A DNA stretch of 64,000 bases from Xanthobacteraceae bacterium 501b (GTDB taxonomy: Bacteria > Pseudomonadota > Alphaproteobacteria > Rhizobiales > Xanthobacteraceae), in NCBI GenBank assembly GCA_000378025.1, contig KB899087.1, forward strand, positions 62,001 through 126,000, read 5' to 3'. The notes below the pieces were generated by a model. That model was not told the origin of the DNA. It saw only the letters and a program-made list of their open reading frames with translations, and did not search any database. Shown here one piece after another: positions 9,130-17,267 of this stretch. The position numbers and the translations under genes are program-made. Position 1 is the first letter of the stretch. Every line of letters begins with the position of its first letter.

Positions 9130-10299
9130 TCACGCGGGCGCAAATAGGGACTGCGGCGCGTGGGTGACGCGCGCCAGCGGCTCGGGATCGAGGCGGATGC
9201 CGAGCCCCGGACGATCGGGGATGCGCAACTGGCCCTCGGCGTCCAGCCGGAAGGGCTCGGCGACGATGCCGTCGACATAGGCGCTGCCGCCGATGAACTC
9301 GACCAGGTCGCACTGCGGCAGCGCGGCGGCGAGCTGGAGGTCGGCGGCAAGGCCCAGCGCGGTATTCCAGCCATGGCCGACATAACGCACGCCGAACTCG
9401 TCGGCGAGCCAGGCGATGCGCCGTTGCTCGCTGATGCCGCCGACCTTGGTGACGTCAGGCTGCACGATGTCGAGCGCGCCGCCGGCGAGCCAGGGCAGGA
9501 AGCTCTGCCGGCGCGTGAGCACCTCGCCACCGGCGATCGGCACCGGGCTCGCCCGGCGCAGCGTGCGGAAATCCTCCAGCGCGTCGGGGCGCAGCGCTTC
9601 CTCGAACCAGCCGACGTCGTAATCCTTCAGCATCTGTGCGGTGGTGAGCGCCCATTTCAGCCCCTGCGGCCAATGGGCGTCGCTCGCACCGGCATCGACG
9701 AAGAGCTGGGCGTCGGGCCCCGCCGCCTCCCGCGCCGCCCGTATGATCGCCTCGTCGAGCCGGGCACTGCCGCGCCGGCCGAAGGGCCCCCAGCCGATCT
9801 TGAAAGCCTTGAAGCCGCGCGCGCGGTGCGGGCCGATGACGTCCGCCATGCGCTCGGGCTCTTCCATCAGCAGCGAGCAGTAGGGCGTGACCCGGTCGCG
9901 ATAGATGCCGCCGAGCAGACGCCCGACCGGCTGGCCGAGTGCCTTGCCCAGAAGATCCCACAGCGCGATGTCGATGCCGCTGATCGCGTGGGTGAGGCTG
10001 CCGCCGCGTCCCATCCAGAAGGTGTTCTGATGGAGCTTCTCGGTAACACGCTCGGGCTCCAGCGCGTTCTCGCCGCGCCAGAGTGGTTCAAGCACGTCGA
10101 CGGCGGCCTGCACCAGCCGCCCGTCGGCGAACACGCTGCCATGGCCGGTCAGCCCCTCTTCGGTGTGCACGGCGATCAGTGCGTGCACCGAATCCTCCGG
10201 CTTGATTTCGGCGGACCAGCCGCCCTTCGGGCTTTCGCCAAACAGCGGCGCGACGGCGATGGAGCGGATGGTGAGCCGGGGTAGTGCGATGTCGGTCAT
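9130..10299 (-). CDS. Enolase-superfamily (mandelate racemase-like) sugar-acid dehydratase
   Basis: A 389-residue member of the mandelate racemase/muconate-lactonizing group, most likely dehydrating an aldonate to a 2-keto-3-deoxy acid. The capping domain is N-terminal; the barrel bears KAFKIGWGP (catalytic Lys region). Metal ligands occur in FVDAG, WFEEAL and IAGGE. The general-acid pair is D in IVQPDVTKVGG and H in YVGHGWNTALG, the His/Asp dyad typical of mandelate-racemase-type dehydratases. It is followed after 67 bp by the FAH hydrolase, and the ABC permease gene ends 9 bp upstream. A second, distinct member is encoded at 18976. The substrate is unknown; fuconate, rhamnonate or galactonate-like acids are possible. 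Confidence 0.85.
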   Translation of the reverse strand: MTDIALPRLTIRSIAVAPLFGESPKGGWSAEIKPEDSVHALIAVHTEEGLTGHGSVFADGRLVQAAVDVLEPLWRGENALEPERVTEKLHQNTFWMGRGGSLTHAISGIDIALWDLLGKALGQPVGRLLGGIYRDRVTPYCSLLMEEPERMADVIGPHRARGFKAFKIGWGPFGRRGSARLDEAIIRAAREAAGPDAQLFVDAGASDAHWPQGLKWALTTAQMLKDYDVGWFEEALRPDALEDFRTLRRASPVPIAGGEVLTRRQSFLPWLAGGALDIVQPDVTKVGGISEQRRIAWLADEFGVRYVGHGWNTALGLAADLQLAAALPQCDLVEFIGGSAYVDGIVAEPFRLDAEGQLRIPDRPGLGIRLDPEPLARVTHAPQSLFAPA

Positions 10300-10308
10300 G
10301 TCAGCAAC

Positions 10309-10989
10309 TCAGTTCCTGCGCCCGTGCGCCGCCCAGCCCCGCTGCGACCAGCGCTCCAGCCGCCGGACCAGAAGGGCGGCGGGAAAGCCGACGGAGAAGT
10401 AAAGGATGGCGGTAACGGTGTAGACGGTGAAATACTGGTAGTTACGCGCCGCGATGATCTGGCCGGAGAACATCAGCTCCTGCACGGTCACCACGGAGGC
10501 GAGGGCGGTATCCTTGAACAGCGCGATGAGATAGTTGCCGAGCGCCGGCAGCACCACGCGGAACGCCTGCGGGAAGACGATCTTCACAAACACGACGACC
10601 GGCTTCAGCCCCAGGCTCTGCGCCGCCTCATACTGGCTCCTCGGCACCGCCTGGATGCCCGAGCGATAGACCTCGCTCATGAAGGCGGAGTAGTTGACCG
10701 TGAGGCCGATAATCGCCGCCGTCATCGGCTCCAGCCGGATTCCCGCGCTGGGCAGCACGTAATAGATGTAGATCAGCTGCAGGATCAGCGGCGTCGCGCG
10801 GATGAACTCGACATAGAAATCCGCCGGCCAGCGGATCCAGCGCGTGGTCGACAGCCGGGCCAGCGCCAGCGGTATGGCGAGCACGCCCGCCAGCAGGATG
10901 ACGACGACGGTCAGGAACGTCGTCATGGCGAGGCCCTGCAGGAACACAGAGCCGTACTCGGTGACGACCGAGACATCGAAGAGATTCAT
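10309..10989 (-). CDS. ABC importer permease, polar amino-acid (HisMQ) type
   Basis: A 226-residue inner-membrane permease of the His/Glu/Gln/Arg/opine family with about five transmembrane helices. The family-typical EFIRATPLILQL segment, the YSAFMSEVYRSGI helix and the EAA-loop-like YEAAQSLGLKPVVVF (ATPase-docking) are all visible. It lies just upstream of the dehydratase, between it and the binding-protein gene. Only one permease is encoded, so it would form a homodimer. No cognate ATPase is found in the operon, so an ATPase must be supplied from elsewhere. With sugar-acid enzymes next door, the import of an acidic sugar rather than an amino acid is plausible. Confidence 0.88.
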   Translation of the reverse strand: MNLFDVSVVTEYGSVFLQGLAMTTFLTVVVILLAGVLAIPLALARLSTTRWIRWPADFYVEFIRATPLILQLIYIYYVLPSAGIRLEPMTAAIIGLTVNYSAFMSEVYRSGIQAVPRSQYEAAQSLGLKPVVVFVKIVFPQAFRVVLPALGNYLIALFKDTALASVVTVQELMFSGQIIAARNYQYFTVYTVTAILYFSVGFPAALLVRRLERWSQRGWAAHGRRN

Positions 10990-11067
10990 GGCGCACTCCG
11001 CCGCTGAAGCCGGAGGGGGCGTGCGGGGGCCGGCCCCGCGCGCCTGAAGCTCCGTGCGTCGCGGCCG

Positions 11068-11928
11068 TCAGAGCGGGAAGAAGAACAGGTTGCGGTTCGT
11101 CAGCCCATATGTCTTCAGAATGGCGGTGGCCTGTCCGTTGCCGCGCACCTCGGCGAGGCCCTGGGTGAAGGCGGCGCGCAGCGAGCAATCGTCCTTTCGC
11201 AGCGCGTAGCGTGCATAGCCATAGCCATATTTGAAGATCAGCTCATCCGGGATCGCGACATTGGCGACGATCTCGATCGGCGCGGCGCCGTTGGCCTTCA
11301 TGAACTCGATGATCTTCACGTCGTCGTCGAGAATGGCGTCGACGCGGCCGGTGGAGATCGCCGCGAACTCTTCGGCGTCGGTCTGGAACGCGGTGATGGC
11401 GACGCCGATCTTGCGCAGATATTCATCCGCCGCGGATCCGGCGATGGCGCCCACCTTCTTGCCCTTCAGCCCGTCGAACGCGGTGATGCCGGCCGGGTTG
11501 CCCTTGGCGACGACGATCGCCGGGCCGTACCACCAGGCCGGGCCGGAGAAGGACACCGCCTTCAGCCGGTCGGGGGTGACGTGGATGTTGGCGGCGACGA
11601 TGTCGATGCGCTTGGCGAGCAGCGCCGGGATGAGCTGGCCGAACGGCATCACCTCATATTTGAACGTGGTGACGCCGGCCCATTTCAGCGCCGCTTCAAC
11701 CAGTTCGATATCGAGCCCGCCCGCCTTCTTCGTCGCCGGATCGAGCGAGGAATAGGGCGGCGAGGGCGAGAAGCCCAGGGTGACGCCGTCCTTCTTCGCC
11801 AGCGCAAGCGAAGGATCGCCGCAATTGTCGAAAAGCGGCGGCGCTTCGAACTGGAATCCCTGCGCGCTTGCGCTCGCGCTGATGCTGACGACGGCCGCGA
11901 ACAGGGCCGCCACGATTGTCTTGAGCAT
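11068..11928 (-). CDS. Periplasmic solute-binding protein, family 3
   Basis: A 286-residue SBP_bac_3 protein. A signal peptide (residues 1 to about 22, ending SASAQG) precedes a domain with the family landmarks GFSPSPPYSSLDP, KKAGGLDIELVEA and FGQLIPALLAKRIDIVAA. A hinge segment, VGAIAGSAADEYLR, follows. It is the first gene of the minus-strand operon and partners the permease 78 bp downstream. The family binds polar amino acids, opines and some sugar acids; the ligand is not deducible. The binding protein usually heads such operons and needs high expression, consistent with its position next to the regulatory region shared with the GntR gene. Confidence 0.87.
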   Translation of the reverse strand: MLKTIVAALFAAVVSISASASAQGFQFEAPPLFDNCGDPSLALAKKDGVTLGFSPSPPYSSLDPATKKAGGLDIELVEAALKWAGVTTFKYEVMPFGQLIPALLAKRIDIVAANIHVTPDRLKAVSFSGPAWWYGPAIVVAKGNPAGITAFDGLKGKKVGAIAGSAADEYLRKIGVAITAFQTDAEEFAAISTGRVDAILDDDVKIIEFMKANGAAPIEIVANVAIPDELIFKYGYGYARYALRKDDCSLRAAFTQGLAEVRGNGQATAILKTYGLTNRNLFFFPL

Positions 11929-12035
11929 GCCATTCTCCTGTCTGGAAGGGCCGGTCTGCGCCGACGTGACCGAAAAATATTACTTCTTCGCTGCCTGATG
12001 TCCAGATTGATTCGCTGGAGGTGCGGTTGTTCGGC

Positions 12036-12052
12036 TTAAAAATATGATTTAA
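12036..12052. promoter_or_regulatory. Candidate operator A (A+T-rich dyad)
   Basis: TTAAAAATATGATTTAA forms an imperfect dyad (TTAAA at one end, TTTAA at the other) around AATATGA. Closely similar AAAATATGA elements recur at 14872 and 14988 in the two other control regions of this island. It sits between the binding-protein gene and the GntR gene. A role as binding site for that regulator is inferred only. Confidence 0.4.
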
Positions 12053-12196
12053 TTGGTTCGCTGTGGTTGTCGCGGCCGCTGCTGCAACGCGCTTGCCCCG
12101 CACGGTGCGGCTGTCGCGGCGCGCAAAGGGTGCGATGATGAGGCAAGGCCGATGCGCGCCGCCATCGGCCGGCACGAGAGAACACGGAGAGCGCCA

Positions 12197-13012
12197 GTGA
12201 CGGAACGCCCATCGACGCCTCGCCCGCGCGCCGAGGCTGCGGAAGCCAGCGGCGGGACAGAGGAGCGCGCGCGTCGTCCCGCGCGGCCGTCGGGCTACCG
12301 CATCAGCGGCGTGCAGGGGCATGTCATCACCGAGCTTGGCCGCGCCATCGTCTCCGGCCGCTTCGCGCCGGGCGAATTGCTGCCGCGCGAACCGGACCTG
12401 ATGGCCGAATTCGCGGCGAGCCGCCCCTCGCTGCGCGAGGCGCTGAAGGTGCTGGCGGCCAAGGGGTTGATCGAGATGCGCCAGAAGGTCGGCACGCGGG
12501 TGCGCCCGCGCGATCTCTGGAATACGTTCGACAGCGATGTGCTGGCCTGGCATTTCGGCGAGGGCGACGGCACCGCTGCGCTGCGCGACACCATGATGCG
12601 CGACCTGATCGAACTACGGTTGATGATCGAACCGGCGGCGGCGCAGCTGGCCACCGGCCGGGCGACGATCGAGGATTTGCGCCGCATCCGCGCCGCTCTC
12701 CACGCCATGGAGGCGGCCAGCGGCGACCTCACCGTCTATGCCCATGCCGACGTCGCCTTCCACATGGCGGTGTTCGCCGCGAGCCACAACGTACTGCTCG
12801 GCAGCTTCGCCCATCTGGTCGCTGACTTCCTGCATCTGAGCTTTTCCATCCAGCAGCAGGCGCTGAAGGCGGATAAGAGCATCGAGGACGATATCGGCCA
12901 GCACCGGACGGTGTTCGAGGCGATCACCGGCGGCGAGGGGGAAGCGGCGGCGCGGGCGATGCGCGACGTGATCCTCGACGGCAAGGATTCGCTGCTCGCG
13001 GCGTTGAAGTGA
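12197..13012 (+). CDS. GntR-family regulator, FCD (FadR-type) subgroup
   Basis: A 271-residue repressor or activator. The first ~35 residues are a disordered Pro/Glu/Ala-rich tail. A winged helix-turn-helix follows (about 38-105), including VSGRFAPGELLPREPDL and SRPSLREALKVLAAKGL. The C-terminal all-helical FCD domain (about 125-255) has the metal/ligand-site residues in DLIELRLMIEP, HMAVFAASHN and DIGQHRTVF. GTG 12197 is preceded by GGAG seven bases upstream, so I prefer it to ATGs further up in the same frame. It is divergent from the binding-protein operon and overlaps the mutarotase gene, so it probably controls the island in response to a sugar acid. Confidence 0.88.
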   Translation: MTERPSTPRPRAEAAEASGGTEERARRPARPSGYRISGVQGHVITELGRAIVSGRFAPGELLPREPDLMAEFAASRPSLREALKVLAAKGLIEMRQKVGTRVRPRDLWNTFDSDVLAWHFGEGDGTAALRDTMMRDLIELRLMIEPAAAQLATGRATIEDLRRIRAALHAMEAASGDLTVYAHADVAFHMAVFAASHNVLLGSFAHLVADFLHLSFSIQQQALKADKSIEDDIGQHRTVFEAITGGEGEAAARAMRDVILDGKDSLLAALK

Positions 13013-14082
13013 GGGGCAATGTCGGCGAACCGCTCGCGCTCGACTGGGCGCGGGGCGCCCTGCGCGTGCTGCCGGTGGGCGCGATGCTCGCCGAGCTTGT
13101 CTTCGACCTACCGGACGGGCCGTTCGCGCCGTTCGCCCGGCCGCACTGGTCGCCCGACGCCCCTTCGCTGAGCGCGCTGCCGGCGCATCTGCGCCATCTC
13201 GGCGCGGAGTTCGTGTGCCTGCCCTTTGGTGTCGGCGGGCCGCTCGACGCCATCGCCCCGGCATGGCGTCCTCTCGCTCTCGAACGTCGGAACGACCCCG
13301 CGCACGGCCTCGCCGCCAATGCCGTCTGGACGGTAGAGGAGCATCGCGCCGATCGGCTCCGCCTGACCCTGGACTACCCGGCGGCCCACGCCGTGCGGCG
13401 GCTTACCCGTGTGCTGACGGTGTCGCCGGAGGCGCCCGCGCTCGACCTTGAGCTGATCGTCGACGTGCGCCGCCCGACCCGCCTGCCGCTTGGCCTGCAC
13501 CCCATCCTGTCGCTGGATGTGCCGGAGGCGAGCCTGCACCTCAAGGCGCGGTTCCGCCGGGGCTTCACCTATCCCGCAGCGGTGCCGGGCGGGGCGATGC
13601 GCGCCGCCATCGGCCGCGATTTCTCCTGCCTTTCCGCGGTGCCGGCAGGCGCGGGCGGGATCATCGATCTTTCCTGCCTGCCCAAGGCGGCGCCGATGGA
13701 GGATGTCGTGCAGCTCTGCGGGGTGGAGGGACCGGTGGAGGCGGTCTTCGCGGCCCGCGGCGCCGTGCTGAGCCTCGACTGGGACCGCGCGCTTCTGCCC
13801 TCGTGCCAGCTGTGGATCAGCGATCGGGCCCTCACGGATGCCCCCTGGAGCGGGCGCTATCGCGGGCTCGGCATTGAGCCGATCGCCGCCTGCTTCGATT
13901 TCGCCGAGCCGGTGTCGCTGGCGGACAACCCGATCGCCGCCGCCGGCACGATGACCAGTCTCGCCGTCACGCCGGAGCAGCCGGTCGTGATCCGCTACCG
14001 TCTCGCGGCGCGGTCGCTGCAAGGCGTTCAGAACGTCGCGGAGACGCCGCCGTCGACAAGCAGGACCTGCCCGGTCACATAG
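13009..14082 (+). CDS. Aldose 1-epimerase-like (mutarotase superfamily) protein
   Basis: A 357-residue protein of the galactose-mutarotase-like beta-sandwich superfamily. Visible features are NDPAHGLAANAVW (conserved His in the GxxH strand), LPLGLHPILSLDVP (second conserved His) and the C-terminal RYRGLGIEPIAACFDF with the catalytic-type glutamate. It probably interconverts sugar anomers for the downstream sugar dehydrogenase or imported aldose. It starts at GTG 13009, overlapping the GntR stop. Its C-terminal ~18 codons overlap the 3' end of the convergent SDR gene by 55 bp, which is unusual; the extra tail may be non-conserved. The family assignment is good, the substrate unknown. Confidence 0.78.
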   Translation: MRGNVGEPLALDWARGALRVLPVGAMLAELVFDLPDGPFAPFARPHWSPDAPSLSALPAHLRHLGAEFVCLPFGVGGPLDAIAPAWRPLALERRNDPAHGLAANAVWTVEEHRADRLRLTLDYPAAHAVRRLTRVLTVSPEAPALDLELIVDVRRPTRLPLGLHPILSLDVPEASLHLKARFRRGFTYPAAVPGGAMRAAIGRDFSCLSAVPAGAGGIIDLSCLPKAAPMEDVVQLCGVEGPVEAVFAARGAVLSLDWDRALLPSCQLWISDRALTDAPWSGRYRGLGIEPIAACFDFAEPVSLADNPIAAAGTMTSLAVTPEQPVVIRYRLAARSLQGVQNVAETPPSTSRTCPVT

Positions 14083-14834
14083 CGCGCATCATCCGAGCAC
14101 AGGAAGAAGGCCGGCCCGGCAATGTCATCCGGCGCGCCGGGACGCCGCAGCGGGATGCGGCCGTGGCGGATATAGATGTCGCGGAACCACTCGGTCTCGT
14201 GCTCATGGCCGCCGCCATCGGGCAATTGCGCCATCTGCGTGTCGATGAAGCCGGGGGCGAGGGCGTTGACGGCAATGGCTTCCGCACCGAGATCGCAGGC
14301 GAGGGCGCGGGTGAAATTGACCAACGCGCCCTTCGCGGTGGCATAGGCCAGCGAATCGCGGGTGCCGCGCACGCCCTGGATCGAGACGATGTTGAGGATG
14401 CGCCGGCTTTCCCGCGCCCGGCGGATCAGGGGAAGCATGGCCAGCGTCACCCGGACGGCACCGTCCTGGTTGATGTCGAGCACCGAGCGGTAATGCGCGA
14501 AGCTCATCGCGTCGATGCCGGCGGAATCGAGGATCGCGGCATTGTTGACCAGGATCTCGCAGCGACCAAAGCGCGCGTCGACAGCCTCGGCCAGCGCCGC
14601 CACCGAGCTGGGATCGGCGATGTCGACCCGCACGGCCAGCGCCGGCTCGCCCAGTCCGGCCGCGACGCGTCGGGCGCCGGCTTCATCAATGTCGGCCACC
14701 ACCACCTGCGCGCCCTCGACGGCGAAGCGCTCGGCAATACCACGACCGATGCCGTTCGCCGCGCCGGTAATGACGGCGACGCGGCCTTCCAGGCGGCGGG
14801 CGGCGGAAGGGGCGGCCGCTGTCTCGTTGGGCAT
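14028..14834 (-). CDS. SDR-family oxidoreductase, probable sugar 1-dehydrogenase
   Basis: A 268-residue classical SDR: TGAANGIGRG at about residues 23-32, an acidic residue after beta-2 (VVADIDEAG, suggesting NAD preference), NNAA, NIVSIQG and the active-site YATAKGA. It ends in the family-typical VTGQVLLVDGG. ATG 14834 follows AGGAAA at six bases. It is encoded alone on the minus strand between the convergent mutarotase gene and the divergent PotD-like operon, and it shares the latter's control region. In the aldose oxidation scheme it would make the lactone hydrolysed by the SMP-30 protein; that is inference from neighbours. Confidence 0.85.
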   Translation of the reverse strand: MPNETAAAPSAARRLEGRVAVITGAANGIGRGIAERFAVEGAQVVVADIDEAGARRVAAGLGEPALAVRVDIADPSSVAALAEAVDARFGRCEILVNNAAILDSAGIDAMSFAHYRSVLDINQDGAVRVTLAMLPLIRRARESRRILNIVSIQGVRGTRDSLAYATAKGALVNFTRALACDLGAEAIAVNALAPGFIDTQMAQLPDGGGHEHETEWFRDIYIRHGRIPLRRPGAPDDIAGPAFFLCSDDARYVTGQVLLVDGGVSATF

Positions 14835-14871
14835 GTGGGTTTCCTGAGCATCGGTGCGAGGCGGAGGCGCA

Positions 14872-14889
14872 ATATAAAATATGACGTTT
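14872..14889. promoter_or_regulatory. Candidate operator B
   Basis: ATATAAAATATGACGTTT lies 38 bp upstream of the SDR start and shares TAAAATATGA with the elements at 12036 and 14988. Its right half is less symmetric than in the other two. It may overlap the SDR promoter. Confidence 0.35.
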
Positions 14890-14987
14890 GGCAGCGTCAA
14901 ATGCGACCCACCCACCTCATGACGGCCCCCGCTTCGGCGCGAACCGCAGAGTCCGGCCATTTCCGCCGCCGGGATAATTGACCCTGT

Positions 14988-15008
14988 AAATAAAATATGA
15001 TTTTTTAT
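14988..15008. promoter_or_regulatory. Candidate operator C
   Basis: A dyad-like run beginning AAATAAAATATGATTTTTTA, 36 bp before the PotD-like start, matches elements A and B in its AAAATATGA core. It has the best symmetry of the three (ATAAAA against TTTTTAT). Its position fits repression of the importer operon. Confidence 0.4.
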
Positions 15009-15043
15009 CTCAAGCCCGAAAGGCGCCAGATGGAGAATGGACG

Positions 15044-16060
15044 ATGGATTTGATGTCGAGGGCCTTGGTCGCGTCGCTCACGGCGCTCACTCTTCTCAGT
15101 CCGGCGGCCATCGCCGGCCCGAAGGGCGAGGTGCGCCTGCTCGCCTATGAGGGCTATGCCGACCCGTCCTGGGTGGAGGAGTTCGAGAAGCAGACCGGCA
15201 TCACCGTGAAGGTGACCTATGTCGGCGGCGTCGACGAGCAGATCGCCAAGATGAAGGCGTCGAACGGCAAGGATTACGACGTCGTCACCATCGATACGGC
15301 CAGCCTGAAGGCCTATGCCGACCAGAAGCTCATCGCCCCGATCGATACCGCCAAGCTCACCAGCGCCGGCAATCTCCTTCCCGAATTCAAGGACATGTCG
15401 AATGCCACTCTCGACGGCGCCATCTATGGGGTGCCGTGGGCGTGGGGATCGCTCGGCATGGTCTATGACAAGAAGACCTTCCCCACCACGCCCGAGAGCT
15501 GGGAGGTGCTGTGGGATCCCACCTATAAGGGCAAGGTCATCTCGCTCGACGACGCCAACAACGCCATCAATTTCGGCGCCATCGTGCTGGGCATAAAGGA
15601 CCCTTTCCATCTCACCGACGCGCAGTTCGCCCAGGTGAAGGACAAGCTGATCGCCCTGAAGCGCAACCTGCTCACCTATTTCGCCGGCTTCGACGAGGGC
15701 ACCACCATCTGGTCCGAGAACGACGTGGTGCTGATGTTCTCCATGGGCGAACTCGCCGCCGTCAACCTGCAGAAGAAGGGCTTCGATGTCGGCTACACCA
15801 TCCCGAAGGAGGGCGCGGTCGGCTGGCTCGACAACCTGTCCGTCAGCGCCGGCACGCCCAACCCCGATGCCGCCTATGCCTGGATGAACTTCGTGCTGCA
15901 GAAGAAGATCGGCGCCGACATGGCCAAGAAGTTCGGCTACGGCTCCACCACCGATGTGGCCCAGGGCATGGACTATGCCGGCCGGCTGATCTGGGCGCAG
16001 AACCCGGAGGACTACACCCGTCGCCAGGCGATCTGGAACGAGGTCAAGGCGGCGGAGTAG
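15044..16060 (+). CDS. PotD-like periplasmic binding protein (family 1/8)
   Basis: A 338-residue extracellular solute-binding protein of the spermidine/putrescine group. A signal peptide spans residues 1 to about 24 (LLSPAAIAG). The mature part opens with VRLLAYEGYADPSWV, continues with DYDVVTIDTASLKAYADQ and VPWAWGSLGMVYDK, and ends with a tryptophan-rich helix. GGAGAATGG lies a few bases before the ATG. It heads a complete importer operon (binding protein, ATPase, two permeases). The operon continues into a dehydratase and an SMP-30 lactonase, so the likely cargo is a sugar, lactone or sugar acid rather than a polyamine. Confidence 0.85.
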   Translation: MDLMSRALVASLTALTLLSPAAIAGPKGEVRLLAYEGYADPSWVEEFEKQTGITVKVTYVGGVDEQIAKMKASNGKDYDVVTIDTASLKAYADQKLIAPIDTAKLTSAGNLLPEFKDMSNATLDGAIYGVPWAWGSLGMVYDKKTFPTTPESWEVLWDPTYKGKVISLDDANNAINFGAIVLGIKDPFHLTDAQFAQVKDKLIALKRNLLTYFAGFDEGTTIWSENDVVLMFSMGELAAVNLQKKGFDVGYTIPKEGAVGWLDNLSVSAGTPNPDAAYAWMNFVLQKKIGADMAKKFGYGSTTDVAQGMDYAGRLIWAQNPEDYTRRQAIWNEVKAAE

Positions 16061-16155
16061 CCGCATCTTCGCTACGCCGGCCCCGCGTGGGCCGGCGGCT
16101 ACCCCGGGCGGCGGCCTCGCGCCGCTTCCCCCGGCCGGATTGCGGGACCACGCGC

Positions 16156-17256
16156 GTGCAGCCTCTCCTCCATCTCGAAAACATCTCGAAGCGCTACGGT
16201 GCGGTGCGGGTGCTCGAAGGCATCGACATCACCGTCGCCGGCAATGAGTTCCTCACCATTCTCGGCCCTTCCGGCTCGGGCAAGACCACGATCCTGCGCA
16301 TCATCGGTGGTTTTGAGAGCATTGACGGCGGACGGCTGATGTTCGAGGGGCGCGACCTCGCCGCCGTGCCGATCAACCGCCGCCCCTTCAACACCGTCTT
16401 CCAGGACTACGCGCTGTTCCATCACATGACGGTGGCGGAGAATGTCGGCTACGGGCTGAAAGTGCGCGGCCGCCCCCGGGCGGAGATCGCGACCCGCGTC
16501 GCCGAGGTGATGGAGACGGTGGGGCTCGCCGCCTTTGGCGGGCGCTACCCCGCCCAGCTCTCCGGCGGCCAGCGCCAGCGCGTGGCGCTCGCCCGCGCCA
16601 TCATCTGCGAGCCGCGCCTCATCCTGCTCGACGAACCGCTGTCGGCGCTCGATGTCGAGCTGCGCGCGCAGATGCAGCGCTTTCTCAAATCGCTGCAGCG
16701 CCGGCTCGGCATCGCCTTCGTCTTCATTACCCACGACCAGGAGGAGGCGATCGCGCTGTCCGACCGCATCATCGTGGTCAATGGCGGCCGTATCGAGCAG
16801 GAAGGCGCGCCCGAGCAGCTCTATCGCCGGCCGCACACACCTTTCACCGCGGCCTTCCTCGGCGAGAACAACCTGATCGCCGGCACGCTCGCCGCCGTCG
16901 ACGGCCCGCTCTGCGCCGTCGACACCCCGGCCGGACGCCTCGCCGCGACGGTGGACGGGCCGGCGCCGCCCACCGGCAGCGCCGTGCTGGTGGCGGTGCG
17001 GCCCGAGCATGTCCGGCTCGACGCCGCGCCCATGCCCGGTGAGGGCCTGACGGCGGACGTGGCGGATGTGCGCTTCCTCGGCGCCAATGTGATGATCGAG
17101 CTGCGGCATGCCGCGCTGCCGGGAGCCCTGCTCAAGGTGCGCCGCCTCGCGGACGGCTCGGCAGCTGGCCTCGTTGCGGGCCAGCGCGTGGGGCTCAGCT
17201 GGTCGGCCGGTGATGCCGCGCTGCTGCGGGCCGGTCCCGCACCGGCCGCATTGTGA
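16156..17256 (+). CDS. ABC importer ATPase, PotA type
   Basis: A 366-residue ATPase. Walker A is GPSGSGKTT (about residue 40), the Q-loop is in VFQDYALFHHM, the signature is LSGGQRQR, Walker B is LILLDEPLSALD, and the H-loop is in FITHDQEEA. A C-terminal TOBE-type domain follows from about residue 240 (VAVRPEHVRLD). The frame is open from 16087, but GTG 16156 places the family's usual N-terminus (LLHLENISKRYG) four codons in; ATG 16087 is an alternative with a non-conserved tail. The permease gene follows without a gap. It energises the PotD-like importer and could perhaps also serve the orphan permease at 10309. Confidence 0.87.
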   Translation: MQPLLHLENISKRYGAVRVLEGIDITVAGNEFLTILGPSGSGKTTILRIIGGFESIDGGRLMFEGRDLAAVPINRRPFNTVFQDYALFHHMTVAENVGYGLKVRGRPRAEIATRVAEVMETVGLAAFGGRYPAQLSGGQRQRVALARAIICEPRLILLDEPLSALDVELRAQMQRFLKSLQRRLGIAFVFITHDQEEAIALSDRIIVVNGGRIEQEGAPEQLYRRPHTPFTAAFLGENNLIAGTLAAVDGPLCAVDTPAGRLAATVDGPAPPTGSAVLVAVRPEHVRLDAAPMPGEGLTADVADVRFLGANVMIELRHAALPGALLKVRRLADGSAAGLVAGQRVGLSWSAGDAALLRAGPAPAAL

Positions 17257-17267
17257 GGGAGGGCGCG

